Of a DNA stretch of 64,000 nt, positions 19,932 through 27,927 are shown piece by piece. Origin of the DNA: Marinobacter sp. ANT_B65. GTDB lineage: Bacteria > Pseudomonadota > Gammaproteobacteria > Pseudomonadales > Oleiphilaceae. Under the pieces are notes generated by a model that worked only from the letters and a program-made list of their open reading frames with translations, was not told where the DNA came from and did no database searches. The first letter of the stretch is position 1. Every line of letters starts with the position of its first letter. Location of the stretch: assembly GCF_002407605.1 (NCBI RefSeq), contig NZ_NXGV01000001.1, positions 866,895-930,894 of the forward strand, written 5' to 3'. The translations under genes and the position numbers were made by a program.

Positions 19932-20492
19932 TTAGAAGAAAATCTTCATACCGGCAATAATACCTTCGTCAAGGTTTATGTCACCCTGGTATGGAGCGTC
20001 AAGCTCGGTGTTCAGGTACCGGTAACCGGCAAACACTTCCGCATTGCGGATAACCCTGTAGCTGGCACGTAGCTCAAGGCTGGTCAGCTCTTCCGAATCT
20101 CCAAATGAAAGGATTCGGGGGGCGTAATGCAGGCCGCCAGTGAATGACAGGCCCGGAACATCGGGGACATTAACTGTGGCAAAGCCGCCCAGGGCCACTG
20201 CGCCGCCATCAACGTGGTCGTCATCCCACCCTATGGCGCGCATGCCTATACCGGCGGTAGTGGGCAGGTTGCCAAGCGCAGTGCGCCCCTGAGCGTGAAA
20301 ATCCACGTTGCCAATGTGGCGGCTACCTTCATGATAGGTGTAACCGGCACCAAGCTGAAGGTCATTGTTGGTGCCGAAGAAATTTACCTGTCCTTTTACG
20401 GAATCGCTGGTCAGGCTCAAATCCACGTCGCTGGCGAACGCTGGAGCAGCAGCGAGAGAAAGAACCAATACAGAAATACGGGATACTTTCAT
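19932..20492 (-). CDS. YfaZ-family outer-membrane protein
   Basis: Small outer-membrane beta-barrel of 186 residues. Signal peptide 1-20 (ending APAFA), then alternating strands with regularly spaced aromatic and glycine residues, ending in a C-terminal phenylalanine pair (MKIFF) as expected for BAM recognition. The pattern DVDLSLTSDSVKGQVNF and the later AEVFAGYRYLNTEL resemble YfaZ. The function of YfaZ proteins is unknown. It has its own promoter space of about 120 bp from yacG and a hairpin after the stop. Confidence 0.78.
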   Translation of the reverse strand: MKVSRISVLVLSLAAAPAFASDVDLSLTSDSVKGQVNFFGTNNDLQLGAGYTYHEGSRHIGNVDFHAQGRTALGNLPTTAGIGMRAIGWDDDHVDGGAVALGGFATVNVPDVPGLSFTGGLHYAPRILSFGDSEELTSLELRASYRVIRNAEVFAGYRYLNTELDAPYQGDINLDEGIIAGMKIFF

Positions 20493-20616
20493 TCTTTTAC
20501 CTTCTTGATTGCGGTGCAGGTATTAATTGTGGGCGAATGGTAGCGGGCTGGCATGGGCACCACAACTTACAAGCGTGTAAGTCCTTTGTAAGCCGGTACA
20601 GGTGTGCCCGTAGCAT

Positions 20617-20805
20617 TCAGTGATGCGTTGTTTCGCCACCCTGATCAAGGTCATCCGGAAACGCATTTTCTGCAGGAACCCGGTATTCCTCGTTGGCCCA
20701 GGCTCCAAGATCAATCAGCTTGCAGCGTTCTGAGCAGAATGGTCGAAAAGGGTTGGCATTTGTCCATTCTATGGTTTTTTTGCATGTGGGGCATTCTACG
20801 TTCAT
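20617..20805 (-). CDS. yacG: DNA gyrase inhibitor / zinc-binding protein YacG
   Basis: Small zinc-ribbon protein of 62 residues that binds GyrB and inhibits gyrase in E. coli. Four cysteines form the site: CPTC near the N-terminus and CSERC around residue 28, followed by the family's [19 protein letters not shown] lies before the ATG at 20805. In most relatives yacG sits next to coaE; here they are about 4.3 kb apart, with a sensor kinase, trmO and an exported-protein gene between them, pointing to later insertion or rearrangement. Confidence 0.93.
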   Translation of the reverse strand: MNVECPTCKKTIEWTNANPFRPFCSERCKLIDLGAWANEEYRVPAENAFPDDLDQGGETTHH

Positions 20806-20861
20806 GAGAACCTTTCAAATCATGTTTTATGTTTGCGCTAACCGCTGCTTGCTTAGCGACG

Positions 20862-23207
20862 TTATACAGGGGCTTTAGCGGGAGCTCCATGAGCGTATTG
20901 TTCCAGTACTGACCGCAGCATTTCAATATTGACAGGCTTGGCAACAAATGAGTCCATGCCGGCCTGGCGACAACGTTCCTCATCCTCTTCCATTGCGCTG
21001 GCGGTAAGAGCTACCACAGGAACCCGTGCTCGCTTATGTGATTTCTCCCACTCCCGCAAACGCCGGGTAGCCTCAAAGCCGTCAACTCTGGGCATTACAC
21101 AGTCCATGAATATCAGGTCGAATGGATGCCACTGCCACAGGCTTGACGCTGCCTCGCCATCATTTGCCGTCATCACATCGCATCCCAGCTTTTCCAGTAG
21201 CCTGCGGGTTAGTGTGCGGTTTACCGGATTATCCTCTACCAGCAGCACCTTCATGCGGCGTGAGGTGAGTTCGCGGCGTTTTTCTGTATCGTTGCTGCTT
21301 TGCAGGGAAAACCGGGTGAGAAAGCACCGTTCGTCTTTTGTGGCATCCTCAAAGAGCTGGTTGAGAATCGGCGTCAGGCAGGATTCCCGCAGGGATTTGC
21401 TGAGAAAAGCATCTGCTCCCGCCTGCCGGAAATGCTCCGCATCTCCGCGCTGGGGATTGGATGAGAGAATCAGCAGGCGCATATCGGCCCATAAGGGGTT
21501 GCCACGAATCTGGCGGCACAGCAGGTCGCTATCCATATTCGGCAGGAAACCATCAAGAATAATGGCGTCAAATGGCTCCTGACTGTCAAAGGCCAGCCGC
21601 AACGACGTAAGAGCCTCACCTGCGGATTTGACTGCCTCAATGTGAACCTCATGGCGCGACAGCATTTCCAGGGTAATCTTGCGGGACAGTTCGTAGGAAT
21701 CGGCGACCAGTATGCGCTTGCCTTTCACCAGGCGCGTGTCCGGGCGCAGGCGGGAAGCGCTATCCGGTACTGCCGGCAACGTCAGCTCCACCCAGAACGT
21801 TGAACCTTCACCGGGCTGGCTTTCCAGATCCAGAGATCCCTGCATAAGGCTGACAAGCTGCCGGCAAATGGTCAGCCCAAGCCCGGCACCGGGGAACTGG
21901 CGCTGGAATCTCTGGCCCAGCTGTACATATGGCTCATATACCAGAGGAATATCTTCCGGGTTGATGCCAATGCCTGTGTCTTCAACCGCCAGACGCAGCC
22001 GGACCTTCTCATCCCGGCGCCCCAGAACCTCGATGCTGATCAGCACATGCCCGGAATCGGTAAACTTTATGGCGTTGGAAACCAGGTTCAGTAAAACCTG
22101 CCGGATCCGGACAGGGTCACCACGCAAGGCCCAGGGCAGCTCCTCATCAATACGTAACTCCAGTGCCAGACCTTTTTCCCGTGCGCGGTCTCCCAGCATG
22201 TGCACCAGATCGTTCAGGGTTTCTCTCAGATCGAAAGGTATGTCTTCAAGTACAAGTTTTTCAGCTTCCATGCTGGAAATGTCCAGCAGGTCGTTGATGA
22301 TGGCTGAGAGGCCTTCTGACGCTTTGAGCAGGGTGTGTACGTATTCACTTTGCTCCTGATCCAGGGGGGTGTCTGTCAGCAGGTTTGCATAGCCGAGAAC
22401 GGACTGCAGAGGTGTTCGTAGTTCATGGCTTACATTGGCGAGAAACTGGTTCTTTGCGCGGTTAGCCCGTATTGCCTCATCCCGTTCACCCTGGGATTGA
22501 ATAGTGGTTTGCCGGAGGGACCGGGTGTCTTCCAGAATCTGAAGCCGCATCTTGTTCAGTGCATGCTCGAGCTCCGAAAGTTCATCGGGTGTACGGGGTG
22601 GTTTGCGCTTCAGTCGCAGCGGCTCCACTAGCGCGTCCAGATTCAGCCGGGCGGCATAATCTGCCATGGATTCCAGGTGACGGGAAAGGGTAAGGCGAAC
22701 AATGATAACCAGCCCCAGTGTCCCCAGCATCACCACAATCGACTGGAACAGCAGGTTGATCAGGGCGCCATTACGAAGTTCGGAATAAACCTGCTCCACT
22801 GACGATGTAATTGTCAGGGAGCCCATCTCCTTTGGGCCATTAAACGAGTCTCTACTGAATATCAGAGGGAAGGTTTGTGAAATAACCCGCCCTTCTGGAT
22901 GGATGCCAGTGGTGAACTGTTCCCCGGAAGAGGTCGTAACGCTGGCGTAATCAATGGCGTCAACCGTACGCATGTCATCCAGGCTGTTTGCCACCTCGCT
23001 GAAATTCATCAGCCAGATGTTGTTGCTCATAGCGCCGGAAACAAGCCCGGCGGCGCGTTTCTGGGTTTCCTGGAGATCTGCCTTGCGGCGGTCAAACTCG
23101 CCGATCATCTGTATGCCTGTGGCCACCAGAGAAATCATGAGGCTGAACATCAGAACATAAGCAAGCAGCCGCATGGCGAGCGGCCGAATACCTGTGCGCG
23201 TGAACAT
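20862..23207 (-). CDS. Hybrid sensor histidine kinase with two receiver domains (BarA-like layout)
   Basis: Inner-membrane sensor of 781 residues. Two membrane helices (about residues 12-31 and 150-175) flank a periplasmic sensor domain of about 120 residues. A short linker and coiled coil follow, then HisKA with the phospho-histidine in NVSHELRTPLQS, HATPase_c with N box LVNLVSNAIKFTD and G boxes DTGIGI and GAGLGL, a first receiver (DAIILDGFLPNMD) and a second receiver (LIFMDCVMPRVDGFEA) near the C-terminus. No Hpt domain is visible, so a separate phosphotransfer protein may be needed. No partner regulator is adjacent. The ATG at 23207 is used; a TTG at 23222 with a better GGGAA site is also possible. 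Confidence 0.9.
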   Translation of the reverse strand: MFTRTGIRPLAMRLLAYVLMFSLMISLVATGIQMIGEFDRRKADLQETQKRAAGLVSGAMSNNIWLMNFSEVANSLDDMRTVDAIDYASVTTSSGEQFTTGIHPEGRVISQTFPLIFSRDSFNGPKEMGSLTITSSVEQVYSELRNGALINLLFQSIVVMLGTLGLVIIVRLTLSRHLESMADYAARLNLDALVEPLRLKRKPPRTPDELSELEHALNKMRLQILEDTRSLRQTTIQSQGERDEAIRANRAKNQFLANVSHELRTPLQSVLGYANLLTDTPLDQEQSEYVHTLLKASEGLSAIINDLLDISSMEAEKLVLEDIPFDLRETLNDLVHMLGDRAREKGLALELRIDEELPWALRGDPVRIRQVLLNLVSNAIKFTDSGHVLISIEVLGRRDEKVRLRLAVEDTGIGINPEDIPLVYEPYVQLGQRFQRQFPGAGLGLTICRQLVSLMQGSLDLESQPGEGSTFWVELTLPAVPDSASRLRPDTRLVKGKRILVADSYELSRKITLEMLSRHEVHIEAVKSAGEALTSLRLAFDSQEPFDAIILDGFLPNMDSDLLCRQIRGNPLWADMRLLILSSNPQRGDAEHFRQAGADAFLSKSLRESCLTPILNQLFEDATKDERCFLTRFSLQSSNDTEKRRELTSRRMKVLLVEDNPVNRTLTRRLLEKLGCDVMTANDGEAASSLWQWHPFDLIFMDCVMPRVDGFEATRRLREWEKSHKRARVPVVALTASAMEEDEERCRQAGMDSFVAKPVNIEMLRSVLEQYAHGAPAKAPV

Positions 23208-23264
23208 TCGATTGGAAGGCAATGCACGAATTCCCTGTTTTGACTACTAAATCATCAACGAAGT

Positions 23265-24008
23265 CTAACAGACCGTCAGCACTTCGACACTTTTCTGTAA
23301 GTGATCGTTCACAAACCGGAATCGCACGTTCAGATCATAAAGATGCGCACCATAAATACGCTCTTCATCACGGCCTCTGCGGAAAGAGGGACGGGGATCA
23401 TAGCTTACAACATCGGTAATCAGCAGTTTCAGGTCCGGATACTGCTCAGGAGGCAGGCTGGCGAGTTGAGCCTCGGCTTCAGGCAGAAAACTAACACCAA
23501 GGCGCTCAGTGGGGGGCGTTTCAGCCCAGCCCAGCCCGGCGTCCGGCACTGAATCTGCAAATGGCAGATAAGGCTTGATGTCCAGAATCGGCGTTCCATC
23601 GATGAGGTCATGATCTCTGATCTTCAGCTTCAGTTGGCCATCTTTACGTTCAATCCCCTCATTACGAACTACAGATAGCCCGAGGCTGTTGGGGCGGAAG
23701 GGTGACCGACTGGCGAATACGCCCATTTTCCTGTTGCCTCCCAGGCGGGGAGGGCGGACCACTGGCCGCCATTCGGCCCGAACCGCTTCGTGAAACTGGA
23801 ATATCAGCCAGAGGTGGCTGGCAGTTTCCAGACCGCGGAATGCCTCATCCCGATCATAAGGCGGCTGGACAATCAGGTCGGCTCTTGCATAGCGGGTAAG
23901 CCCTGGTTGGCGGGGAACCCCGAACTTGTCTTTGAAACAGGATCGTGTGATCGCTATGGGGGTCAAAGTCAGAGCTTCGCCTGCCGGAATAGAGGGGTGT
24001 CTGGCCAT
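23265..24008 (-). CDS. trmO: tRNA (adenine37-N6)-methyltransferase TrmO (TsaA/YaeB)
   Basis: SAM-dependent methylation of N6-threonylcarbamoyladenosine at position 37 of certain threonine tRNAs. The 247-residue protein shows the VirR/YaeB beta-barrel signature: TPIAITRSCFKDKFGVPRQP, then HLWLIFQFHEA, SRSPFRPNSLGLSVV and GTPILDIKPYLPFAD. The C-terminal extension of about 90 residues (YDPRPSFRRGRDEERIYGAH) is normal for the gammaproteobacterial form. It is followed on the same strand by the hybrid kinase 42 bp after its stop. Confidence 0.92.
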   Translation of the reverse strand: MARHPSIPAGEALTLTPIAITRSCFKDKFGVPRQPGLTRYARADLIVQPPYDRDEAFRGLETASHLWLIFQFHEAVRAEWRPVVRPPRLGGNRKMGVFASRSPFRPNSLGLSVVRNEGIERKDGQLKLKIRDHDLIDGTPILDIKPYLPFADSVPDAGLGWAETPPTERLGVSFLPEAEAQLASLPPEQYPDLKLLITDVVSYDPRPSFRRGRDEERIYGAHLYDLNVRFRFVNDHLQKSVEVLTVC

Positions 24009-24034
24009 TGGTCCTGATTTATACTCTTCGGGGG

Positions 24035-25156
24035 TTAGAAGTTCCGGTTAATGTTACCGGCGAAAAACATTTCTACGCGAAAAAGAACTGAGCCCTGATC
24101 TTTAAAACTCTCCTCTCTCGGAAAAGTTAAAGCAGGGATTAGCTCAGCAAACAGCCAGTCGCTGTGGAGCCTGTAACGCCAGGTAAGGTCTGCAAACGCC
24201 GACGTGGTCCGCCAGCCTGGTTTGCTCTCACCGAGCACACCTATGCGTGGAGTCAGGGTTGAGCGATTATCCAGACGTTTGCTGGTGCTGAAAATCTGTG
24301 ACGCAACAAATTCGCTGTCGCTGTGCACCCATTCCAGCTCGGAAGAAGACCAGAAATGCCAGCCATTGCCTACATCCCTGCCAGCCCGGAACCAGGTGCG
24401 GGCACCCCAGCCATCCTGATGGTAATAGTAGAAGCGCTGCTGAACCCGCAATACCCAGTCTGAATCTGCTTTCCAGCGTTTCTCCGCTGTAGCCCGCCAG
24501 AACGCATCGGGAGGAAAGTGGAGGCGGGCACCTATGTCGTTTGACAGGTTAATGGCGTCTCCGATCTGTGAGAGATATCGAAAGGCACCCGTTGTTGTCC
24601 CTGTGGTACGGTCTGTCTCTGTAAGCTGGCGGTCGCGCTGGCGTTCCTCCAGGGGAATCAGCTCGTCGCTTTCGCTTTCTATTACCAGGCGCAGTTTGCG
24701 TTTTGTGGTTGGTATATCGAGCCGGAACCGGACTTCCGGCTCGAATTGCGCCGGGTCGCCGTATTCCGATTCGGTGGCAAAGCCAAGGCGCAAGTAGCTC
24801 TCGTTATTGGGGAGGTCATGGATCTCGCCGGAGAGGGTTCTGTCTGCCCACTGCCCAAGGGACTGAACTTTCGGCCCCTGGATACGCTCCTGGCGCAGAA
24901 TGAAGTTGCTGAAACCGAGCCAGTAAGAATCATCAGGCTCCGCCCAGTACTCATCTGGCTCAAACGTATAGAAGGAAAGCGGCAGCTTTGCAGGGGCCAG
25001 AGTATCCGGTATAGAGTGTTCCCGAACCTTGAATACAGGCTCTATGCCGTAACTGTTTACACTGATAAAAAGAAATGACGCCGCTGTGATCCAGGCTAAA
25101 GCAGCACGATTTTTCCTGTGGGAATGCTTAGCCAAAGTCCACCATGAATTTTTCAT
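24035..25156 (-). CDS. Exported protein of unknown function, probably outer-membrane associated
   Basis: I do not recognise a named family. The 373-residue product starts MKNSWWTLAKHSHRKNRAAL and has a hydrophobic stretch (residues 22-36) that reads as a signal peptide. The mature part is rich in aromatic, charged and alternating-polarity segments such as WVLRVQQRFYYYHQDGWGAR and ends in EMFFAGNINRNF, a terminal phenylalanine consistent with an outer-membrane barrel. The ATG at 25156 lies inside the 3' end of coaE (29-bp overlap), so translation is likely coupled to it. The frame remains open further upstream, but only as the shadow of coaE. Confidence 0.7.
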   Translation of the reverse strand: MKNSWWTLAKHSHRKNRAALAWITAASFLFISVNSYGIEPVFKVREHSIPDTLAPAKLPLSFYTFEPDEYWAEPDDSYWLGFSNFILRQERIQGPKVQSLGQWADRTLSGEIHDLPNNESYLRLGFATESEYGDPAQFEPEVRFRLDIPTTKRKLRLVIESESDELIPLEERQRDRQLTETDRTTGTTTGAFRYLSQIGDAINLSNDIGARLHFPPDAFWRATAEKRWKADSDWVLRVQQRFYYYHQDGWGARTWFRAGRDVGNGWHFWSSSELEWVHSDSEFVASQIFSTSKRLDNRSTLTPRIGVLGESKPGWRTTSAFADLTWRYRLHSDWLFAELIPALTFPREESFKDQGSVLFRVEMFFAGNINRNF

Positions 25157-25727
25157 GTAATGCGCGAACCTCGGCAGCAACTTTTTCTGTGGGTTGGCTG
25201 TTATCAACAATGGCATGCGCTTTTGCGATACGTTGTTCGCGGGGCATCTGGGCGGCAATGATCCGTTCCACCTGTTCCCGGGAATTCGTATCCCGTGCCA
25301 TGGTGCGGGCAATCTGTATATCCACCGGAACATCCACCACCAGTACCTTATCAACCAGTTTGTGCTGGTCTGTCTCCAGCAGCAGGGGCGACACTAACAG
25401 TACATAAGGCAAAGTATAGTCTGCGGGATGAAGCTGGCGGATCAGCTCTTCACGGATGATCGGATGTAACAGGCTTTCGAGCCAGGCCCGTTGCTCTGGT
25501 TGTTCAAATATAATATGCCGGAGACGTGCCCTGTCGAGAGCTCCTTCTGGCGTGAGAATGTCCTGCCCGAAGTGGTCGGCTATAGCCGCCAATGCGGGCA
25601 TTCCCGGCTCTACGACTTCGCGGGCCACATCATCTGCGTCCACCCAGTGGACGCCATGATCACCGAACTGTCGCACGATTGTGGATTTACCAGACCCTAT
25701 TCCGCCTGTAAGTCCGATAATATTCAT
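25128..25727 (-). CDS. coaE: Dephospho-CoA kinase CoaE
   Basis: Final step of coenzyme A synthesis, phosphorylating the 3' hydroxyl of dephospho-CoA. P-loop GGIGSGKST spans residues 8-16; further marks are DADDVAREVVEPGMPAL, the CoA-binding LESLLHPIIREEL and LVSPLLLE. The length of 199 residues fits. The ATG at 25727 is chosen with AGGAG about 13 bases upstream; a TTG at 25739 overlapping the pilD stop is less likely because the ribosome site would be too close. pilB-pilC-pilD-coaE in this order is a conserved gammaproteobacterial arrangement. Confidence 0.95.
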   Translation of the reverse strand: MNIIGLTGGIGSGKSTIVRQFGDHGVHWVDADDVAREVVEPGMPALAAIADHFGQDILTPEGALDRARLRHIIFEQPEQRAWLESLLHPIIREELIRQLHPADYTLPYVLLVSPLLLETDQHKLVDKVLVVDVPVDIQIARTMARDTNSREQVERIIAAQMPREQRIAKAHAIVDNSQPTEKVAAEVRALHEKFMVDFG

Positions 25728-25735
25728 TTGATGTG

Positions 25736-26611
25736 TCAAACTCCTAACAGCCCGTACCAGATTTCCTGGATCTCACTGCCAAACCATAAGCTTAACAAGC
25801 CTGCAGCAGCCAGATAAGGCCCGAAGGGAATAGGTACTTCGCGCCCATGCTTTTTAAACAGCATCAGGCTGATGCCCACAACAGCACCCACTGCGGATGA
25901 TAACAGGATTATAGCCGGCAAAAGTTCCCAGCCCAGCCATGCACCTAAGGCCGCCAGCAGCTTGAAGTCGCCGTGCCCCATCCCCTCTTTGCCGGTTGCC
26001 AGCTTGAACAGCCAGTAAACAGACCAAAGGGAAAGGTAACCAAGAACAGCGCCAAGGAAAGCGCTGTTAAAATCACCCAGATACCCGAAATAACTCAGAA
26101 CAAGCCCGAGCCACATCAAGGGCAGGGTGATGCTGTCCGGGAGGAGCTGGGTATCGAAGTCGATCACCGTCAGCGCGATCAGCGCCCATACCAGCAGCAG
26201 GGTCAGTAACGTTGTCCCGGAAGCGCCGCCGATCATCAGGGTGATTACGGAAAACAGGGCTGTTAACGCCTCAATCACCGGATAGCGGATCGAAATGTGC
26301 GATTTGCAACCGCTACACTTCCCGCCAAGAATCAGATAGCTGATAACCGGAATATTTTCCCATGCCCGGATTTTATGGCCGCAAGTGGGACAGGTGGAAG
26401 CAGGGGTTGAAAGCGTTACAGGCTCTTCCTGCTTGTGCTGGGCTTCCGGGATTTCCAGGAACGCCTCGCACTGACAACGCCAGTCCTGATGCATCATTTT
26501 CGGCAGCCGGAGAATGACGACATTCAGAAAGCTGCCTATGCAGAGAGATACAAATATAACGAAAAGGTACAGGAGCCAGGGAGTTGAGAGGAAGATGTTT
26601 AATGTGGACAT
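25736..26611 (-). CDS. pilD: Type IV prepilin peptidase / N-methyltransferase PilD
   Basis: Integral membrane aspartic peptidase that cleaves type IV prepilins and type II secretion pseudopilins and N-methylates the new N-terminus. The cytoplasmic zinc-binding tetracysteine motif appears as CPTCG and CSGC. The two catalytic aspartates are in VIDFDTQLLPDSITLP and the GMGHGDFKLLAALGAW box. About eight hydrophobic segments are visible. The 291-residue length is normal. Signature of this locus: pilB, pilC, pilD, coaE on one strand. Confidence 0.96.
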   Translation of the reverse strand: MSTLNIFLSTPWLLYLFVIFVSLCIGSFLNVVILRLPKMMHQDWRCQCEAFLEIPEAQHKQEEPVTLSTPASTCPTCGHKIRAWENIPVISYLILGGKCSGCKSHISIRYPVIEALTALFSVITLMIGGASGTTLLTLLLVWALIALTVIDFDTQLLPDSITLPLMWLGLVLSYFGYLGDFNSAFLGAVLGYLSLWSVYWLFKLATGKEGMGHGDFKLLAALGAWLGWELLPAIILLSSAVGAVVGISLMLFKKHGREVPIPFGPYLAAAGLLSLWFGSEIQEIWYGLLGV

Positions 26612-26642
26612 TCAAAAAGCTCTAAGTGATTCTCTTGTGTTC

Positions 26643-26674
26643 CGCCCCACACCTTCCGGAGAAGGGGTGGGGCG
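26643..26674 (-). other. GC-rich hairpin between pilC and pilD
   Basis: Near-perfect 14-bp stem (CGCCCCACACCTTC at 26643-26656 against 26661-26674, one mismatch) with loop CGGA in the 93-bp gap between pilC and pilD. No T-run follows on either strand. It could modulate the relative amounts of pilC and pilD messages. Confidence 0.5.
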
Positions 26675-26704
26675 AAGGGTGCGATGGCCTCCGGCAGAAA
26701 GCTC

Positions 26705-27925
26705 TTACCCCACAACTGCGCCCATCTGGAAGATAGGCAGATACATGGCAATAATCAGACCACCCACAAGCACACCCAGCACAGCCATAATCATTGGCTC
26801 CATCAGTGCGGTCAGGTTGTCAACCATGTCATCAACCACGGCTTCATAGTGCACGGCTACCTTCTCAAGCATTTCGTCCAGGTTACCGGACTCCTCACCA
26901 ATAGCTGTCAATTGCACTGCCATTACAGGGAAAACATCCTGTTGTCGCATGGAAGCCTGCAACTGGGTACCGCTGGATACGTCGTTCTTGATGCGATCAA
27001 TCGCATCCCGGTAAACCGCGTTACCCGTGGCACCCGCCACTGAGTCCAGAGCATCTACCAGAGGAACACCCGCAGCAAAAGTAGTCGACAGAACCCGGCC
27101 GAATTTGGCGACCGCTGATTTATCGAGAATCTCGCCAATAATAGGTAGTTTAAGGATATACTTGTCCACTATGTCCGAGAATTTCTGGGAGCGACGCCTG
27201 GCTTCCTTGAATAAAAAGATAGTGCCTGCAACGCCTAGCAACACCACAAACCACCAGCTCTGCATCCACTCGGAAAGCCGTACAACCATCTGGGTGAAAA
27301 CGGGAAGCTCTGCACCAAAACCCTGAAAAAGGTTTTCGAATTGAGGAACAACTTTTACCAGAAGAATAGCGCTCACAATTATAGCCACGACTATGATTGC
27401 AGCGGGGTAAGTCATCGCTTTTTTTACCTTTTTCTTCAATAGCTCTGTTTTCTCAAGGTAAAGGGCGATACGGTCCAGCATCTGCTCCAGAGCACCGGCT
27501 TTCTCGCCGGAATCCACCAGGTTGCAGTAGAGATCGTCAAAGTGTTTTGGGTGCTTTTTTAGCGATCCGGCAAAACTGTTACCGGAAGCAATATCGTTCC
27601 GGATTGACATAACCAGCTCCTGCAGCCCTTTGTTCTCCAGGCCGTCGCTGACTATGTCAAAGCTCTGAACCAGAGGTACGCCGGCTTTCATCATCGTTGC
27701 CAGTTGCCTGGTAAGCATGGCTATGTCGAAGGGCGTAACCTTTTTGCTGCCGCCGAACAACGGCTTTGGTTTCTTCCTTACCTTGTCTGGAATGATTCCC
27801 TGCTTGCGTAGCTGGGCTTTAACCAGAGCCAGAGTTGAGCCGGTAAGCTCACCTTTGGATTTATTGCCTTTCCGGTCTTTACCTTCCCAGATATACGATT
27901 CCAGCTTTTGCGCTTTCTCTGACAT
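26705..27925 (-). CDS. pilC: Type IV pilus inner-membrane platform protein PilC
   Basis: Polytopic platform on which PilB drives pilus assembly. The 406 residues contain two copies of the T2SSF domain (about residues 75-195 and 280-400), each with a GxP-type signature: MLTRQLATMMKAGVPLVQSF and FGRVLSTTFAAGVPLVDAL. Three membrane helices are visible, the last near the C-terminus (PMIMAVLGVLVGGLIIAMYL). The start at 27925 lies 2 bp after the pilB stop, so the two are coupled. Confidence 0.96.
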   Translation of the reverse strand: MSEKAQKLESYIWEGKDRKGNKSKGELTGSTLALVKAQLRKQGIIPDKVRKKPKPLFGGSKKVTPFDIAMLTRQLATMMKAGVPLVQSFDIVSDGLENKGLQELVMSIRNDIASGNSFAGSLKKHPKHFDDLYCNLVDSGEKAGALEQMLDRIALYLEKTELLKKKVKKAMTYPAAIIVVAIIVSAILLVKVVPQFENLFQGFGAELPVFTQMVVRLSEWMQSWWFVVLLGVAGTIFLFKEARRRSQKFSDIVDKYILKLPIIGEILDKSAVAKFGRVLSTTFAAGVPLVDALDSVAGATGNAVYRDAIDRIKNDVSSGTQLQASMRQQDVFPVMAVQLTAIGEESGNLDEMLEKVAVHYEAVVDDMVDNLTALMEPMIMAVLGVLVGGLIIAMYLPIFQMGAVVG

Positions 27926-27927
27926 GC

